Positions 1 to 11,174 of a stretch of 64,000 nucleotides of DNA are shown here, in pieces (position 1 is the first letter of the stretch; each line of letters starts with the position of its first letter). The notes under the pieces are model-generated. The model had not been told where the DNA came from. It was given only the letters and a program-made list of their open reading frames with translations, and searched no databases. The translations under genes and the position numbers were made by a program. Source of the stretch: Telopea speciosissima (Eukaryota; Streptophyta; Magnoliopsida; Proteales; Proteaceae); assembly GCF_018873765.1 (NCBI RefSeq), contig NC_057925.1, positions 50,666,010-50,730,009 of the forward strand. Direction: 5' to 3'.

Positions 1-3000
1 TCACCGATATATGTAATCAAGACATAGTAGTCTTTATTTCTCTCACGACCATACCCTTTGTATTTCGTAACACAATTTGGCTTTGGTCATCACCATATAT
101 CTATCATTTATATTCATAGCCTTATGGCTCCGGATCCAAGCTTTCTTACGAAGCCATAAAAATAAAACCATGGTGGAACCTATAACTTAGGCTTTATATT
201 CCCAATTCCATGAACCATCCCCACCAACACATGTTTTTACATGCTACCTTTGAACCAAGGTAATCGTTCAAATATTTGCATAATTGAATCTAAACATATT
301 TACTAGATTCAATTTTCAAGTAGAGATTATCATTCTACTTGGCTTTATATATCTCTTAAAAGAGACTCAACATGTAAATATACACATTCTCATAATAACC
401 CCCACATTTCGGGTTTATAACTTTCAGAGATATAAGCCAAATTAATATGAGAATGCCCCCGTGAGAAAACCGTAGTTCCCACACTTCCATACTAACTTAC
501 CCATGCAACTTTACTTGCATATTAAAAATAGTATGATAATAAAATGAAATTTATGCTCCCATGCAATTTTATATAGACATAATTACATGTACAAATACTT
601 AATAGATTAAGCATTCGACCAATATGTATCATATAATGCCACTTGACTTATTTGATAATCAGTTAAGCTAGCAAATTTGGTACATGGCTTTATTAGCCAA
701 TACAATACATGGATATATCCACCAATTTCAAGATCATGACTTTCAACAAAATCATGGAGCATACAACGCTATCATTTATTATATGTATAATGTATACACA
801 AAAAAGCTAGTTCAGAAATAGACTGAAAGAAAAAGCCAAAATCGGATACTATCATGACCCAAGCATCAAAATGGAATTATAAAATACCCATTCACCAATA
901 ACCGTATGCATGATAGCATTGTTTCTCTAACATAATGCACCTCTTATTAAAAAGGTGTATCGGTCAAGAGGCCATCTCCGAATCTTGTGAATCACACCTC
1001 ATCTGAAGAGGCACCTAATGAGTTCTTATGGAATCCATAGATCCACACTCACCCGATTCTCATAGCCCTCACAACCCCATTATGCTTTAAAAGAAACGAC
1101 ACACTGGTTCACAATATATGACAACCATTCCAACGTGCACAATTGAGAGACACTTGTCTCCTTTAGTTTATATACGTTTCCCAAATGTATCGGATCGGAA
1201 CCAATGTGATACTTCCCATATGTATCCTGTCAAGTTCGACGGCTTTATGTATTGTTCTCATGAGAAGTCATGTAAAGTTTCCAACAACTTATATGTCACA
1301 CAGCTTTTTTAAACGATCATAATTTCTAGTGATCACCATTCATCAACTAATCATTGTGAAAATAGGAATGAAATGGTCTCTTTGACAATTCCATCCATTC
1401 AAAAGCAAACTGAAATATACATATAATATAAAGCCCATGTCTAATAAAGACAAATTTGGGAACTGATTTTTAAAACAAGTTTCATTCATAAGTAGAGAGA
1501 CATCACTTCAACATAAGAGGAAATGAAAGAAAATGCAAGTTGCCACTAACGGTTATAAGATTATAAAAAATCCCACTTTAATTTCCTATAACCAACCGCA
1601 ACTTTCCAGAATAGTTGCACATGACTGTTTCATCCGTAGATTCTTCTCCACTAATTGTTCCAGCCACTAGGTTGAACCGATGCATGCCTGCACATGATGA
1701 AACGGCTTTGCTTTGCACATAGACCCTTGATCTCACCAGCCCCACGATTAAGCAAGCAATTCTTCTTCATGCTCGATATACAGACAGACCAAGACATTGA
1801 AAAAAAAAAAAAAAAAAAAAAAAATTGCTCTCTTGTTGATAAGTGATTGACACATGTTGTTAGTCATTGTTTTCTCATTGAGATCTTGTACTCAATCCTT
1901 TCTCCCGAGTGACCAAAAATCAAGTTGTATACATGTTAACACATTATGCAAGAGAGACATACTCTTCAATCCGAATAAACCTTGAACGGTTTATTAAACA
2001 GAAAACCAGAAACACGGCAAACTATTAAAAAACTATTTAAACGGTATGATGGTTCACAAACAACAAAGCCCAAACTCTTTGTTTTGATGATGTAAAACTC
2101 ATAAACAACTATACATACATGCAATCTATATCAATCATCATGAATACCCATCAACCACTATCAACCAACAACTACATGTTTGGGAAGAGAATGTGTGGGT
2201 TCCAAACCCGACCGTTGCAAACCCTCACAATGATATAAGGCACAACAAAAATTGATGGCCCACTGCCATGAACGATTGTGATGAGAATTTCTAATAACTA
2301 AGAAATTCAACACCTTACCCATAAATCTTTATCGGTTTGTCGTAATAATCAGAATTGCAAACAAAAGACAATTCTATAGTCTTATACTCAATCTAAAAAC
2401 CTTAAGATTGTAAGAGTAAAATATCATGGGCAGCAAGTATAAGACTAGAAATACTATAAACAAATAGTACATACAAGACTTATCTGATTGGTATGGCAGA
2501 TAGTATCGCACCGCATCAATAATACACGCCCTCTTGTATAACCCGAACAATAAATGGTAGAGTTGAGTCGCATCAAACGATGCTCTCCTTAAGGTTTTTA
2601 GATGCCCCCACGCAACGGGTTGACCATGCATCTATACCCCCAAGATAAAACAACTCTCTAATCACATAGGTTGCGATTCCAAATGTGATTACAAAGGGCG
2701 TCCAAAGGCTATATTCACTAATTCATCGACACTCGAATGACTACGGTGGGGAAGAAAAAAATGTGTTTCAAAACAATTGTTAGAGAATGAGCAAGACCTC
2801 CTCTCTTTATATAAGAGAGGAAGAGACACCCCTAAGGGATGTCTCCAAGAGATATGTCCCAACTCATGTATTTTCCCATAAGGCTTGTTTGTTAGCCACT
2901 CAAACAAGTCTTCCAATAGGCACCTATTGGCTATTTAGGTGTCTATTAGGAAAGCAATCAACACTCCAACAAAACCGTATTTTGAATCTTTAATTTTAAA

Positions 3001-3242
3001 ACAATTAAAAATCCAACAAAATGTGATGAGGAAAATCAAACCCTTGACCTTTTGTGGGTGGGCATGCACTTCAATCGACAAACCTCCAACCAACCTAGCT
3101 AACAGGTTTTCACTACAAACATATAATTCACATTATATTTGTCTCATTGGTTTTGAATGGTACCAGTTAAGGGTATCAACCAGTCGGGTATGAATAATTT
3201 TTGTTGGGCCTTAAGCGTCATGCACATTTTAGGCTTATAACC
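1..3242. other. intergenic, no gene recognised
   Basis: The stretch is A+T-rich with only short ORFs, none resembling a known protein. It includes an A24 run at about 1801-1824. Its base composition and patchy longer open stretches on the minus strand near 2374-2916 would fit a decayed retroelement, but I see no LTR pair, primer-binding site or polymerase motif. Confidence 0.5.
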
Positions 3243-3259
3243 CAAATCGACCATTTATG

Positions 3260-3695
3260 TAAGGGTGTTTAATGGTTTATTAGATTTTATTTTTTTATTA
3301 AAATGACTCTTTTTTCTTTTAATTTTTTAATGAAATAGATATAAACAAAACATCGAGTTGAATTGGTTATTATTATATATTTTCTTGTAATATTATAATT
3401 GTTTATATGTTTTAATTTTTTTATTCAAAAAATTTGAATGTCTCTTAATGTTTTTAGTGGGATTTGTTTATTTTTAACATAATTGTTTATTTTGATAATG
3501 AACACTCTAACTTAGTATATATATATATTAATTAGTTTAAACAGTTTAATGGTTCAAATCGAATTACATCGTTTAACTAAACAATCTTAATTTTCAAAAT
3601 CAAAACCAAACCATTTATTAAACTGTTTCACGGTTTCAATGTAAATGGCTCAATTCGGTTTCATTTAAATGCTTTCAATTTGGATTTGACACATG
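3260..3695. mobile_element. TIR-type element copy (family with 35665-36686)
   Basis: The left end is TAAGGGTGTTTAATGG and the right end falls near GGATTTGACACATG. The interior aligns by eye over several hundred bases with about 36330-36686; shared words include GAATTGGTTAT, TTGTTTATATG and ACTAAACRATCTTAA. The TAAGGGTG end places it among the hAT-like elements of this window. The right terminus is degraded and no target-site duplication is clear. Confidence 0.5.
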
Positions 3696-3744
3696 CACTT
3701 ACATTTTTTGTTTTTTTTGATGAACTTGACACCCTGTCAGATAC

Positions 3745-3870
3745 TTGACTGATACGTCAAAAGCTCCAGAGCTGATGAAACACGTTAAATCAAGTCCATT
3801 AACTTATCCCATCCTAAGATAGCGTCCATACACTAGAGTAGATCTCATTAGGCACATAACACACCCTTAC
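3745..3870 (+). repeat. diverged copy of the repeat at 8305-8430
   Basis: The words TGATACGTCAAAAG, GATGAAACACGTTAAAT, TTAACTTATC and TTAGGCACAT recur in the same order at 8305-8430, which lies just before a primer-binding site. This copy has no primer-binding site and is probably a solo LTR or LTR fragment. Confidence 0.45.
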
Positions 3871-4239
3871 ATTTATGTAATCGTTTGCATAATCCATGAC
3901 AAAGCATGACCAATACTAGTTAGTAAACGGTTTGATCGAGTAATGGGATGTAATCGGTCTCAGGCCAATTGGTCCACAACCAGGCTGAACCAAGGTAGAA
4001 CCACCTGAGATATTTTTATTACCCAAAAATATGTATTTTTTTAGTGAAAATAAAATATTCATGAAACAGAGGTTTCATCATTTAAGGTTGAAGTTTGCAG
4101 GTTTCATAATTCTTAGTTTAAGTTCTGCAGTTTTGATTTGCTGGTTAAGTTATTTTAGGTGTCTATCTATATAGCATTTTGGATAGTTTGTCTTTGTCGG
4201 CAGGAGGAACTAGGAAGCAAGAACACACTCTCATATATA

Positions 4240-4390
4240 AATGGGGAAGAGTATTCTACGCATTTGCAGGGGCAATGCAAGTATACACCCGAGCATTAAA
4301 AGGGCAGGCATTTCTATCTTTCATGGGGGGCGGGGCAGTCTTTTCTCCCACTCTATGTTTGGGTGCAACACAGACGCTCCCCACCCCCCC
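4240..4390. repeat. repeat sharing a core with foldback elements
   Basis: TTTCTATCTTTCATGGGGG followed by a G-rich core also occurs at 40350-40375, and a looser version lies at 50160-50215. It resembles half of a foldback element, but no complementary second arm is visible here. Confidence 0.4.
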
Positions 4391-4611
4391 CCATTCTTTT
4401 TCCCTATATAAAATAAGGTATCTTGCAATAAAAAAATGAAGAGGTTCCCACGCTACCAGTGTGGGGTAGGAATCTAAATGGGTATCCTAAAACGGGTAAC
4501 ATTCATATGGAACTCACATTTTCGAAACAAATAAGAAAAAAAAAAATCTTATCAAAGAAAAATTAACACTAGCAGTGTGGCAATCCCCATCTACAATCCC
4601 ACAAGAAGGGA

Positions 4612-4738
4612 GAATGTTTTCTGTGCCGGTGGTGCAGACTGTGCCCAGACACATGAGGTGGGTAAAATGACTACCTTACCCCCCTAAATGGTAGGCCCAT
4701 GTGTCTGGGCCCACGCTACGCTGCGGCATAGAGAACAT
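4612..4738. mobile_element. foldback element H1
   Basis: The left arm runs GAATGTTTTCTGTGCCGG to CCCAGACACATG, and the right arm is its approximate reverse complement, from CATGTGTCTGGG to GAGAACATC. A G/C-rich loop with AAATGACTACC lies between. Length is 127 bp with no coding capacity. Confidence 0.75.
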
Positions 4739-4810
4739 CAACCCAAAAATCTATCATTGTATGTAAGATGAGTGGAACAGCATAATATACCATGTGGTTC
4801 CATGGTGCCT

Positions 4811-4850
4811 AACTTCTCTAGCTTTCACCAAAAAAACAAAAACTTCTCTA
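4811..4850 (+). mobile_element. micro-insertion with A-rich tail and 10-bp TSD
   Basis: The direct repeat AACTTCTCTA (4811-4820 and 4841-4850) flanks the 20-bp insert GCTTTCACCAAAAAAACAAA. The layout is a short unit ending in ACCA, an A-rich tail and a target duplication, as expected for an extremely 5'-truncated retrotransposon copy. Confidence 0.65.
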
Positions 4851-5118
4851 ACTAAAGTGTGTGCCAAAACCGTTGGATTTTGAATGAGATAGAATCAATT
4901 TGGCATCAATAGCTATAAAAAAGAAAATGGATACAACTCTTTTAATAATACAAGTCATAGTAAGGTTAGAATCCATCCTTGACAACATTTCCTTGCTCGA
5001 CACCATGCGAAGCAATTGGGATGAGATTGGGCCTCCAAAATTTCAAAATCTATCATTCCTCGTAGTATAAAATTTTGGGGTCAACTCTCAATGAGCTTGG
5101 GTTGGGAAAAATATTCTA

Positions 5119-5279
5119 TCAATCCGGGCAGTGTGCAGTCATGTGCAACACCTAAGTAAGGCAGTGCGTTTTGACCGCCTTACCCCTACTCGAGTAAGGC
5201 ATTTTAGGCAGGGGTAAGAAGGTAAATTTGCATCACCTCATCTCAAGTGTTGCACATGCAGCACTGCTGCCCGGATTGA
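5119..5279. mobile_element. foldback element H2
   Basis: Arms of about 33 bp begin TCAATCCGGGCAGTGTGCAG and end in the complementary GCACTGCTGCCCGGATTGA. The loop contains the inverted words CCTTACCCCTA and GGGGTAAG. The arms differ from those of H1. Confidence 0.75.
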
Positions 5280-6424
5280 CAGGAGTTGAGTCCCTTGGGT
5301 TGACACTGAATTGTTGTCGATTGCTTGTCGACCAACTCTCAACTGACATCGACGGGTCTTCATTGAATGTTGATCAATTAATATCAGATGTTGACTCCAA
5401 CTCATTTTTTGGGCCGAGTTTGAACCTAGGTCGGGCCAGACTAGATTGATCCATCAGCAAACTATGTCAAGGGCATTTTCGACAATTGATGCTAAACACT
5501 TATAGAATGGTTCTAAGCAAAATCTAAGGCAAAGGACAGCCTAAAACTACTCAACAAAGTCGAAACCACGGCCATGGTACCCGTTCATCACCAACATGTA
5601 CATCTTTTGGGCTAACAAAAATGAGGTGCTTATAGTAAGGTTTTTATTTGAGTTTTTCCAAAATTACAGTATTGCCCTCAATTTGAGACTCTTTAGTATA
5701 AAATAGACTGAATTTATTTTAACATGGGGAAATTGAAATAGCTCCTCATCCATTACGAGATTTCTATTTAAAAGAACGGTAAAAGATTTGCACAACACTA
5801 ATTTAATTAATTTTAAAATTACATGTTGGCATCCCTTATAAGACTCAAATTATTGTAGTACAATCCTTGTAAAATGTCTCATATGCCCTTTTATTTTTAT
5901 TATTTTCTTATAATACCTCCTTTCTAAGGCATGAAATTGCACATTGTTTGGGTGGCAAATCCTCTCCCTTAAAAAGAAATAGGATGCAAAAATCATTTCA
6001 AAGAACCCAAAAAATTGAATCACCCCACATATCAAAATAAAAATCATACCAAACAGCCCTAGAAAATGAAATCAGCTAAATGCGCTTTAGCTGTCTAATA
6101 TAACTTCTATGCTAAACCAAGAATGTGTTGGAGTTGTAGGTCTTCTGGAGCACAGATAGATGTCCCTCGTTCATTATTCTTTCTGATCATGCCCCAAGCC
6201 AAAAGGGACATTAGCATAGCAAAAACCGTCATTAAATAATAATAATAATTTTAATTTGTATTTAACAATTTCATTAAGCATCGGAAAAATTAGAGAATAA
6301 CAACGTAAACTCAAATTTAAAATAATTTAGTACTAAAACAACCACATAAAACCGCGAATAATGAACACGTGCAACGTACGTATACGTTCCCATAGCCATG
6401 CAGGAGGCTTGCAACGCACAATCT
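5280..6424. other. intergenic sequence 3' of the glycine-rich gene
   Basis: No gene is seen. Near 6045-6060, read on the minus strand, AGGGCTGTTTGGTATGATTT resembles the end of a non-autonomous hAT-type element, but I could not find its partner end. The segment also holds the 3' UTR and terminator region of the glycine-rich gene. Confidence 0.4.
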
Positions 6425-7814
6425 TCAGTTATGTCCACCAATGCCTCCGCCACCTCCAAAACCTCCGCCACCTCCAAACCCTCCGCCACCACCACCTCCA
6501 AAACCACCGCCACCTCCACCACCAAATCCACTGCCGCCACCACCACCGCCTCCAAATCCTCCACCTGCTCCACCACCAAACCCTCCACCTTTGCCAAACC
6601 CACCACCTACACCACCACCAGACCCTCCTCCTCCACCACCACCAAATCCCCCACCACCTCCACCACCAGACCCTCCTCCTCCGCCAACGCCAAATCCACC
6701 TCCCTTACCAATTCCCCCACCAATTCCACCACCTTTGCCAATGCCTCCGCCGAAACCACCACCTGCACCACCACCCCCTCCTTTTCCAATGCCACCTCCA
6801 AGTCCACCACCTTTGCCGATTCCACCTCCAGCACCACCGCCAATTCCACCACCAGCACCTCCTCCTCCTCCTACTCCACCACCACCACCACCTCCTTTTC
6901 CAATGCCACCTCCAAGTCCACCACCTTTGCCGATTCCACCTCCAGCCCCACCGCCAATTCCCCCACCTTTGCCAACCACCACCACCTACTCCACCACCAC
7001 CTCCTTTTCCAATGCCACCTCCAAGTCCACCACCTTTGCCGATTCCACCTCCAACACCACCGCCAATGCCCCCACCTTTGCCAATTCCACCACCAGCCCC
7101 TCCTCCTCCTCCTACTCCACCACCACCAGACCCTCCCCCTACGCCACCGCCAAAGCCACCACCCTTACCAATCCCACCTCCTTTGCCAATGCCTCCTCCT
7201 GCACCACCACCTGCACCGCCACCACCTCCTTTTCCAATGCCACCTCCAAGCCCACCACCCTTGCCGATTCCACCTCCAGCACCGCCGCCAATTCCCCCAC
7301 CCTTGCCAATTCCACCTCCAACTCCCCCTCCTTTGCCGATTCCACCACCGAGTCCACCACCTTTGCCGATTCCACCTCCAGCGCCGCCACCCTTTCCAAT
7401 TCCACCACCAATTTCGTGATCATGGCCCTTTCCGAATCCTCCACCTGCACCCCCACCACCTCCACCTCCTTTACCTATTCCACCTCCTTTTCCAAACCCT
7501 CCACCTGCACCACCACCAACTCCACCTCCTTTCCCAAATCCTCCACCAGCTCCACCACCAAAGCCACCTCCAGCACCGCCGCCACCACCCTTGCCAAATC
7601 CACCCCCGGCTCCACCACCGAACCCACCTCCAGCACCAGCACCCCCACCGCCGCCACCACCAAATCCGCCACCGAACCCACCTCCCTTCCCATGGGAAAG
7701 GAACTTCTCGTCCTCATCTTTCACAATTGGAACATCCCTAGCAAGAACACCTACGACAAGAACGTTAAAGCAAAACAGTGACAAAAGAATGAGACTTGGA
7801 GCAAGGCGTGTCAT
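6425..7814 (-). CDS. secreted glycine-rich cell-wall-type protein (frame break)
   Basis: The start codon at 7814-7812 gives a clear signal peptide (MTRLAPSLILLSLFCFNVLV, cleavage probably after GVLA, residue about 25). A short acidic spacer (DVPIVKDEDEKF) follows, then several hundred residues of Gly-rich repeats built on GGGIGKGGG, GGGAGGG and GGGFGGG units. Glycine-rich proteins of this kind are exported and usually associate with the cell wall. The first frame runs to about 6980, where the repeat collapses into Trp/Arg-rich sequence. The Gly repeat resumes in the next frame from 6985 and ends at 6427-6425 with a TGA (GGGIGGHN-stop). A net 2-bp loss at GCCAACCACC near 6971-6980 explains the break, since the repeat elsewhere reads GCCAATTCCACC there; a 1-bp gain would also fit. 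Corrected length would be about 460 residues. It may be a sequencing or assembly error in low-complexity DNA, or a real truncating allele. No intron is evident. The long proline-rich ORFs on the plus strand are shadows of this repeat. Confidence 0.8.
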
Positions 7815-7890
7815 CTTGTGACAACTCGACTTCAACAGTGAGTGATTAGTGTGTGTTGAGGAGATTGGAACTTGGAAGACAGAAAATCCC

Positions 7891-7898
7891 TTTAAATA
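7891..7898 (-). promoter_or_regulatory. probable TATA box of the glycine-rich gene
   Basis: TATTTAAA on the minus strand lies 77 bp upstream of the start codon. Transcription would begin near 7860-7865 and leave a leader of about 50 nt. Confidence 0.5.
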
Positions 7899-8219
7899 AT
7901 AATAAGAACAAAGTGGGGATTCCATTGCCATTGCAGCACAGTAGTAGTTGAGTTGAGTTGAGTTGACAGTGGCGCTGGACTCTGGCCGGTTCACATTAAT
8001 TGGTCTCAACTGCTAACAGTTCGCCGCAAATAAATTATATCCACTCCTCCATCCATTAATCTCACACTACGCGTAGTTGCTAGCTTGGACACCCCTACCT
8101 ACATCTCACCATTATATATCTTCAATGGCCAAGTGCATGATTCTTTCTTTCTATAACACTTTAACCAACCTTCATGGGTAATGGCGGGTGATAAAATTGA
8201 GTAAGAAGAAGTCATTTTT

Positions 8220-8733
8220 ATTTGTCCGGCCCTTAGGTTAGGTTCAGTTCAGTAGACACGAAAATCACATTCAATCTTCATGTGTGCATTAAGAATCGTT
8301 AGGTACATGATCGATACGCCAAAAGTTTCGAAGTCGATGAAATGCGTTAAATTAAGTTTTTTTAACTTATCTCATATTAGATTGGTCCAATCTAGCGCTT
8401 ATAAACTAGACCGGCCCCATCAGGCACGTATCAGGAATGTTGTGGACTATGACACTTCTTTGGTATCAGAGCCAGGATATCGGAAAATGTTGTTGATATG
8501 TGGAAACATAGATTTTGTGCCATAAAATTTAGCCTCACATTGGTTGTGCGTTGGCTATGGAATGTCCATATAAATGATGGCCAACCTTTACATGTTATGA
8601 CACGTTTTAAAATCATGCGGCCAACCTTAGTCAAAATGGATAGTATCGTGACATGTGAGACCCACTGTAGACTGTAGCACTTCAATTTGTCCCTTAGGTT
8701 AACTTCAATATAGACGAAAATCACATTCAATCT
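8220..8733 (+). mobile_element. LTR-element remnant with tRNA-Met PBS between ~50-bp repeats
   Basis: TGGTATCAGAGC at 8461-8472 matches the usual plant primer-binding site for initiator tRNA-Met. The preceding 8290-8457 is homologous to 3745-3870 and so is probably an LTR. No internal coding region or second LTR follows. The insert (about 8280-8684) sits between two diverged copies of a roughly 50-bp sequence ending CGAAAATCACATTCAATCTT (8220-8279 and 8685-8733), far longer than an integrase duplication. Confidence 0.5.
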
Positions 8734-8822
8734 TTTTTTTTTTTTTTTTTTCTTTCACAGAGATTAGGATATCACTCATGCAAGAGAATATATATTACTC
8801 TTTTATCTCCTTCACTCTCCTT

Positions 8823-8875
8823 AATTAAAACCTGCCGATTTTACCAAAAATAAAAATAAAATTAAAACCTGTCGA
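8823..8875 (+). mobile_element. micro-insertion with 16-bp TSD
   Basis: AATTAAAACCTGCCGA (8823-8838) recurs as AATTAAAACCTGTCGA (8860-8875), one mismatch in 16. The 21-bp insert between them is TTTTACCAAAAATAAAAATA plus one A. It has the same ACCA-plus-tail layout as 4811-4850 and 10807-10847. Confidence 0.75.
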
Positions 8876-8878
8876 CAT

Positions 8879-9149
8879 TAGGGATGTAAACGGATTAGAT
8901 TCGGCTCGAATAGTGCTATATCCACATCTGATTAGTTTTCAGACGAATTCAGATAATGCTAAACGGATACGGACACGAATACGGATCAAATATTTTATCC
9001 ATTTACATGTAAATATAGCTTTCCAGATAGCTATAACCTACCCCTATCTGTATCTGTTTAACTTTTGAACGGATTCAGATAATGCTAACGGATTGAGATA
9101 ATGCTAAACGGATACGGAAACAGTTTTCGGCTATTTATTTACACCCCTA
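8879..9149. mobile_element. non-autonomous hAT-like element, 271 bp
   Basis: Termini are TAGGGATGTAAACGG and TATTTATTTACACCCCTA. The flanking 8-mers GTCGACAT (8871-8878) and ACCGACAT (9150-9157) match at six of eight positions, which suggests a hAT-type 8-bp duplication. The interior is A+T-rich with repeated ACGGATAC and GATAATGCTAA words and has no ORF. A related fragment lies at about 28237-28410. Confidence 0.7.
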
Positions 9150-9150
9150 A

Positions 9151-9571
9151 CCGACATGTGTGAAGTATATTAATGTAAGGGTAGCAACGTACCAAGTGAT
9201 CCGTAGATTGCCAACTCCATCGAATAAGTGGGTATTGGGCCCTATTGTAATAATGAATAAGCTAATAAGTTGGGCTACTTTGCCCCTATTTTGGTATATG
9301 GGACCAGCAGCAGGGGTAATAATATAATTAACCGATTCAACCAGTGGGGGCTCTCATGCATGTCTAAGGTTTTGTCAGACTGGGTTTTTATTAGTATCAA
9401 ATCTGTTTGATCCACTCCATAATGTACCAACTCAACGAAGCTGTTCACACACATTTAAATATATAAAAAAAAATCCACATTTCATATAAACAACGTAAGT
9501 GAAGTGATGTGAAGTGATTTACTTGGAGATTCTTGCAGCATGGAGAAAAATTTATTCATATACACTCTAAT
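9151..9571. other. intergenic, nothing recognised
   Basis: No ORF, repeat pair or element terminus stands out in this stretch. Confidence 0.4.
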
Positions 9572-10009
9572 TAGGGATGCATAAATTTAGGGGTGTAAGT
9601 TTGACGCTGATAGTTGAGTCCCAACAGGGTCTGGATTGAGATATCTTAATCTTAGGGTGAGTCGGGATTGAAAATTTCTGACCTTGATTAAGGTTGGGTA
9701 AAGTCAAGGTTGAGTCCCAGATTGAGTCCGGTCTCGACCAGTCCAATCCTGTCTTTATTATTATTATTATTATTTTGATATGTAAGTCTAAGAATCTTCT
9801 CCTTTTTTCTTTCTTTTTCTTCTTTTCAATCCATCCCTTGCATCTGCCTTCACCCTCCCATGATCAGGGCCAATCAGGATCAGACTAACCCTGAGGATGA
9901 AACAGGGTTGAATTTTTTTGACCCTAAACCTGGGCCTAGCTAAGAGGACTCAAGGTTGGACTAGGCTTTTAAAAAAGCCTGACACAACCCAACCCTCGTT
10001 GCAACCCTA
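9572..10009. mobile_element. non-autonomous hAT-like element, 438 bp, perfect 8-bp TSD
   Basis: The ends TAGGGATGCA and TGCAACCCTA are inverted with one mismatch and are flanked on both sides by ACTCTAAT (9564-9571 and 10010-10017). The interior is related to 50409-50906; both contain GGGCCAATCAGG and CCTGAGG(A/G)TG words. A TTA microsatellite lies at about 9757-9775. No transposase is encoded. Confidence 0.85.
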
Positions 10010-10017
10010 ACTCTAAT

Positions 10018-11114
10018 CTTGCCACATGCTTTAACCAATCATGATGGGCAAATTTCAACCATTTAATCTTTAACTTATGAGATTAATGGGAAAAACTCTT
10101 GTCAATTATGATAGGACACAATGCACAAGCCATTGTATGTAAAGAATAACAACTCTCTAAGAGAGAGGGGGAAGATATATGGATCTAGACCAGCTAATCA
10201 AATAAGGGGGAAGAAGAAGAAGTTATAAAGAGAAACAGCTGTAGACAACAAGAAGTAACATGGTCAGCTAAGACTCTATCTATCCAATATTTGAACTTAA
10301 TTGGATTGCAACTTGGAACTTGGAACTTGGAACTTGGAAACACCATGTGATATTGGTGAAGTGTCTTAGACACCTCCAAAAAACAAAAACAAAAAAAGAG
10401 GGTGGAAGTGAAGTGTGGTGAGCAATAAAAGTGGGGTTCAATTTGCTGGGAACATTTAAAAGGGTAGTTGTGTTTTGCTACTTACCATGTGAATGGTAGA
10501 TGAAGAATTTATTGATATTGACTCAAAAACCCTCTTTCCACATTGCAAAATTCATATTTTCAACAGCTTTTGACATGAAATATTGCCTACAAGGGTAGTC
10601 ATGTAGTGCGTGAAAGAAAGGACACCCATAAGGCCGTGTGGAAACCTACCCTAGCTAGATCTCTCTCTTTATTTTATTATATTATTGTTAACCCATATAG
10701 TAGATGTATATAGGTTGGAACTCTTAATTACTTGGATTGCCAATCACATGAAGTTGTCTTTCTATATTACTAAGAAACTCATGATTCACCTATTAATTGC
10801 CTAGTAGGGTCCTTAATTTTTCACCAAAAAAAAAGGGTCCTTAATTTCTGTCCTTAAGATGTAAATTAAAACGACCTATGTTGGTAGACAAGTTAAAACT
10901 ATTATCTGAAAATTGAAGTAAGCCATATCTAGAACTGGGTCGTCCATGGATGGGTCAAGACTGAAAATTGCACTTGCGGATCCACATGGCACCGACACTT
11001 TCTACTTATGGTTGACTTCAATTTTCAGATAATAGTCTCAAAAAAGGAGAAATAACGAGCTCACACTGCGATTTTTCAAAGGATTTCAGATCGATGAGTA
11101 TCACCCTCTATCAA
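10018..11114. other. intergenic with an 8-bp tandem repeat
   Basis: No gene is recognised. TTGGAACT is repeated about four times near 10312-10338. The micro-insertion at 10807-10847 also lies here. Confidence 0.45.
10807..10847 (+). mobile_element. micro-insertion of 15 bp with 13-bp TSD
   Basis: GGGTCCTTAATTT occurs at 10807-10819 and 10835-10847 without mismatch. The insert is TTCACCAAAAAAAAA. Only six bases precede the A tail, the shortest case in the window. Confidence 0.8.
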
Positions 11115-11174
11115 TGTACATTATGATCTTCTACAAACCCTGCAGTGGTGAGAGCCTCATGTACTAAATACGCC
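11115..11174 (+). mobile_element. 3' fragment of an Au-type SINE
   Basis: The segment ending ACCCTGCAGTGGTGAGAGCC and then TCATGTACTAAATACGCCC matches the 3' part of Au SINEs (CCCCGCAGTGGCGGGAGCC, then TCATGCACTGGGTACGCCC). The tRNA-like head is absent. Confidence 0.5.

Noticed and set aside
6361..7781. Long plus-strand proline/threonine-rich ORFs (352-447 aa)
   Set aside because: They are the antisense of the Gly codon repeat (GGN becomes NCC). There is no signal peptide, and the minus strand has a clear signal peptide, acidic spacer and TATA box.
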